The notes beneath the pieces were generated by a model. The model was not told where the DNA came from. It did not search any database and saw only the letters and a list, made by a program, of their open reading frames with translations. Below, piece by piece: positions 35,491 through 38,051 of a DNA stretch of 38,051 nucleotides. The position numbers and the translations under genes were made by a program. Position 1 is the stretch's first letter; each line of letters opens with the position of its first letter. The DNA is from Roseovarius sp. (GTDB lineage: Bacteria > Pseudomonadota > Alphaproteobacteria > Rhodobacterales > Rhodobacteraceae): contig JAPOTF010000007.1 of the NCBI GenBank assembly GCA_026709325.1, forward strand, positions 1 to 38,051. Reading direction: 5' to 3'.

Positions 35491-36350
35491 CTCCATTCGT
35501 GCAACTCATGCCTGATGGGCAGCGGCTGCATCTGCAGCATGGCCCCAGCGATCTGATAATCTGGGCTGAAGGCGCGCGTGATGCGGCCTACAGGGCTGCA
35601 ACTAGGCGGTTCCAGACGATAATCGCCGAGATTGTGGACGAGCTCGCAGCGCTTCGAGAGATGCTTTCTCCATTCAGCAAAAGACCCGGCGGCCCGGTGG
35701 CGCGGCGGATGCATGACGTCTGTGCGCCCTTTGCCTCTTCCTGCCACGTAACGCGGATGGCAGCTGTGGCCGGCAGCGTGGCGGACGAGGTTCTGGCAGC
35801 CATGACGTCCAATGCCGACATCATGCGCGCTTATGTGAACAATGGCGGGGATATTGCGCTGCATCTAGCGCCGGGCACCTCGTTTGCGACCGCCATTAAA
35901 GGTCATGATGGCGCGGATTTGGGTCGGGTGCGGATCACTGCAAATGACGGCATCGGCGGCATCGCCACCTCGGGACGCCACGGGCGCAGCCTGTCTCTGG
36001 GCATTGCGGATAGCGTGACGGCGCTTGCGCCCTCTGCTGCCGGGGCAGATGTGGCTGCGACACTAATCGCCAATGCAGTTGATCTGCCCGGTCATCCCGC
36101 AATCACGCGCCAACCCGCCTGCGATGTCGACGACGACAGCGATTTGGTCGATTTGCCCGTTGTCACCGGATGCCGGCAACTCAGCGCAAATGACTGCGCG
36201 CGCGCACTGAGCGTCGGGCGCCGCCGCGCCCTTTTTTTCCAGTCAAAAGGGTTTATCACCTCGGCGGCGCTATTCCTGCAGGATCATGCGGCAACCACGG
36301 GCACCCACGTTCTGCCTTCCTCGGAGGAATGCCAATATGTCGAAAATTAA
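35487..36350 (+). CDS. UPF0280 family protein (ApbE-like fold)
   Basis: This 287-residue protein matches the UPF0280 family, placed in the ApbE-like superfamily. The signatures are the central MAAVAGSVADEVLAAM and the following AYVNNGGDIALHL, which in ApbE proteins lie at the flavin/metal site (the GG-D element). GIGGIATSGRHGRSLSLG follows. It overlaps the upstream stop by four bases (ATGA), with GGAAGG as ribosome binding site, and its 3' end overlaps the next gene by 14 nt. No signal peptide is visible, so it should be cytoplasmic. A role in attaching or handling flavin for the operon's redox proteins is an inference from fold and neighbourhood only. Confidence 0.75.
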   Translation: MTPFVQLMPDGQRLHLQHGPSDLIIWAEGARDAAYRAATRRFQTIIAEIVDELAALREMLSPFSKRPGGPVARRMHDVCAPFASSCHVTRMAAVAGSVADEVLAAMTSNADIMRAYVNNGGDIALHLAPGTSFATAIKGHDGADLGRVRITANDGIGGIATSGRHGRSLSLGIADSVTALAPSAAGADVAATLIANAVDLPGHPAITRQPACDVDDDSDLVDLPVVTGCRQLSANDCARALSVGRRRALFFQSKGFITSAALFLQDHAATTGTHVLPSSEECQYVEN

Positions 36351-36918
36351 CCTGCGCAAGACGGCCTTCTCGGTCGAAGAGATCTATCACGAAGGAGGCC
36401 CAGCCCCCGCCGCGCCACTGCGCCGGGCCGCGGCACTGGCCATCATCGAAAATCCCTTTTCGGGGCGCTACGAGCCGGACATTCAATGGTTCATGGAGGT
36501 TCTAAAGCCGCAGGGCCTGCAAATGGCGATGCGTCTGGTTGAGATGCTGGGCGGTGCGGAACAGATCGAAGGCTACGGCAAGGGCGCCATGATCGGTGAG
36601 GCCGGAGAACTGGAACATGGCGCGTTATGGCATGCGCCCGGGGGCTATGCGATGCGCGAACTATTGAATGATTCCAGTGCCATCGTTCCGTCGTCCAAAA
36701 AAGTAACGGGCGTTGGCGGGCGGCTTGACGTGCCGATCACCCACATCAACGCCTCCTACGTCCGCAGCCATTTTGACAGCATGGAGGTGGGCCTGAACGA
36801 TGCGCCCAAAGCAAACGAGATGGTCCTGGTGCTGGTGATGAGCACCGGGCCGCGCGTCCATGACCGGGCGGGTGGCTTGGCGGCCAAGGACATTAAAGGA
36901 GAGGACGGCCTGAGATGA
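36337..36918 (+). CDS. DUF1185 / amino-acid-synthesis family protein, copy 1
   Basis: This 193-residue protein belongs to the family annotated as amino acid synthesis (AA_synth, DUF1185), whose biochemical role is unproven. Shared landmarks with the next gene are IIENPFSGRY, GELEHG, VPSSKK and SHFDSMEVGLNDAPKANE. The ATG at 36337 has GGAGG upstream and lies inside the end of the UPF0280 gene. It ends in ATGA overlap with its paralogue. The pair probably forms a hetero-oligomer or two specialised forms. Its place in this operon suggests a step or accessory role in the heterocycle pathway. Confidence 0.75.
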   Translation: MSKINLRKTAFSVEEIYHEGGPAPAAPLRRAAALAIIENPFSGRYEPDIQWFMEVLKPQGLQMAMRLVEMLGGAEQIEGYGKGAMIGEAGELEHGALWHAPGGYAMRELLNDSSAIVPSSKKVTGVGGRLDVPITHINASYVRSHFDSMEVGLNDAPKANEMVLVLVMSTGPRVHDRAGGLAAKDIKGEDGLR

Positions 36919-37499
36919 GAGCAAAAATTCGCAAAATCGCGGTCAATATCGAGGAAACCCATCGGGAGATCGGGCGAAAGATCGATCCAGCCACTCGCAA
37001 AGCCGTAGCGGTGGCCGTAATCGAGAATCCCTATGCGGGGTCTTATCAGGAGGATCTGACAGAGCTGATCGAGATTGGAGCGGAGCTTGGCGCTCTGCTG
37101 GGGCGCAAATGTGTCGAGGTTTTAGGCATCGCCCCCGAGCGGGCCGAAAGCTACGGCAAATCGGTCATGGTGGGCGAAAATGGAGAGCTCGAACATGCCG
37201 CCGCCATACTGCACCCCAAACTTGGCGCGCCCTTGCGCAAAGAGGTCGAGAAAGGCGCGGCCCTGGTTCCGTCATCGAAAAAAATGGGCTCGCCAGGGCA
37301 GGTACTTGACGTGCCTTTGGGCCACAAGGATGCCGCCTATGTGCGCAGTCATTTTGATGGGATCGAAGTGCGTCTAAACGATGCACCGCGTGCGAATGAG
37401 ATAATGGTCGCGGTGGCCGTAACCGATAGCGGCCGTCCGTTGCCCCGTGTAGGCGGGCTGACCCATGAAGACGCCGGGGGCAAAGACGGGCTGCGCTAG
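36915..37499 (+). CDS. DUF1185 / amino-acid-synthesis family protein, copy 2
   Basis: This 194-residue paralogue of the preceding gene has VIENPYAGSYQEDL, GENGELEHAA, LVPSSKK and SHFDGIEVRLNDAPRANE in the same order and spacing. Between these blocks the two copies differ widely, so the duplication is old rather than a recent tandem copy. It is the last gene of the operon; both copies end in a similar GGL...DGLR tail. No terminator is evident before the IS630 remnant. Confidence 0.75.
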   Translation: MRAKIRKIAVNIEETHREIGRKIDPATRKAVAVAVIENPYAGSYQEDLTELIEIGAELGALLGRKCVEVLGIAPERAESYGKSVMVGENGELEHAAAILHPKLGAPLRKEVEKGAALVPSSKKMGSPGQVLDVPLGHKDAAYVRSHFDGIEVRLNDAPRANEIMVAVAVTDSGRPLPRVGGLTHEDAGGKDGLR

Positions 37500-37617
37500 T
37501 GGTCTGTTCGAGACAAGGGATTTTATTTATTCGGAGACGTTACACTGTCCGCTTTACCGCCGTCGCGCGGGCCGGCACTGACATGGGAGAGAGGCGGACG
37601 GGCGGGAAATCGAAAAG

Positions 37618-38051
37618 ACTTGAGACAAGGCTTTCGGACGGGACCGCGCACGGCTCGAACGGATCATTGGGAATTCGAGGATCACGCCAGGGCAGGTCTG
37701 GCGGGCCTGCACTGTTCTTGAGCTTGGCTCGGGTCGCGGTCTGATGCAGACGATCCATCGGACGGGGATGTCAAGGCCGACGGTGCGGGCGTCGGCCAAG
37801 AGGATGGGGATGGCCGTTTCCACCATGCCCGGCATCCTGAAGGGTAACGGCCTGCGGCCGCATCGGATGAAGACTTCAAGGTGCCCCGGGACCCGAGGCT
37901 CGAGATCAGGGTCCGCGACGTCGTCGGTCCACAGGTCGACCCGCCCGACCCCGCCGTCGTCCCGTCGGGTGACGGAAAGCGGGCGCGCCAACGCGGAAAC
38001 GGGCGCCGGGAAGAACGCGGCGGCCGCTTCCGATGAGACCCGGACCCATGA
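37618..38051 (+). mobile_element. Decayed IS630-family transposase, cut by the window end
   Basis: One frame reads DRARLERIIGN, QVWRAC, then QTIHRTGMSRPTVR, matching the N-terminal helix-turn-helix of IS630 transposases. It then jumps to AKRMGMAVSTM and GLRPHRMKT, implying an internal in-frame deletion of several tens of codons. A one-base loss follows, and the next frame resumes exactly with FKVPRDPRL, VRDVVGPQVDPPD and AVVPS, the usual start of the DDE domain. Near the window end a third frame gives TRTHD, again IS630-like. At least three lesions make it inactive. The left inverted repeat was not identified. G+C is very high. Confidence 0.7.

Noticed and set aside
1-38051. tRNA, rRNA or CRISPR array
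   Set aside because: I saw no T-loop-like GTTCRA signatures in spacers, no rRNA-like stretches and no regularly spaced direct repeats.

Overview
The window looks like an alphaproteobacterial chromosome segment. The evidence is family-level: MnmD beside a separate, divergently transcribed FAD amine oxidase instead of a fused MnmC; dapA facing a long Slt-type transglycosylase; glutathione-dependent FrmA with a YghU-type GST; and an aminotransferase of the short alphaproteobacterial type. Spot counts give roughly 48% G+C in the backbone and about 65% in the right-hand operon. I cannot name a genus. Coding density is about 81% by my own sum of gene lengths. Several spacers hold decaying gene remnants, which suggests ongoing gene loss.

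Positions 1-12747 carry mostly housekeeping and redox genes: a sulfatase, a nitroreductase, an M48 lipoprotein protease, RimO, a double-domain gamma-carbonic-anhydrase-like protein, a D-2-hydroxyacid dehydrogenase, the Fe-S carrier ATPase Mrp/ApbC, FrmA, a YghU-like GST and DapA. Positions 13488-21071 hold the lytic transglycosylase Slt, an EamA exporter coupled to MnmD, the FAD oxidoreductase, a broken coiled-coil membrane protein gene, an HTD2-like dehydratase, a VOC protein and an NADPH-dependent FMN reductase.

Positions 21271-30447 are accessory in character. They hold ManC (GDP-mannose), a GT10 fucosyltransferase-like enzyme, a solitary MobA/MobL-like relaxase with an acidic tail, a fadH 3' remnant, a branched-chain aminotransferase preceded by an unexplained Cys-rich open frame, a second GST, a probable thioredoxin remnant and a sulfotransferase.

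Positions 30448-37499 form a tight six-gene operon with overlapping stops and starts and clearly higher G+C. It encodes a molybdenum hydroxylase (FAD subunit plus a fused 2Fe-2S/Mo subunit), a 6-hydroxynicotinate-reductase-like protein, a UPF0280 (ApbE-like) protein and two tandem DUF1185 proteins. The likely logic is hydroxylation of an N-heterocycle, then reduction of the ring, with accessory or flavinylation functions; the substrate is unknown. A decayed IS630-family transposase lies immediately downstream and runs off the window end, so the operon may sit on an acquired island. This operon is the best candidate for an undescribed pathway. The best single-protein curiosity is the gamma-CA-like protein, whose metal ligands are split between its two domains.
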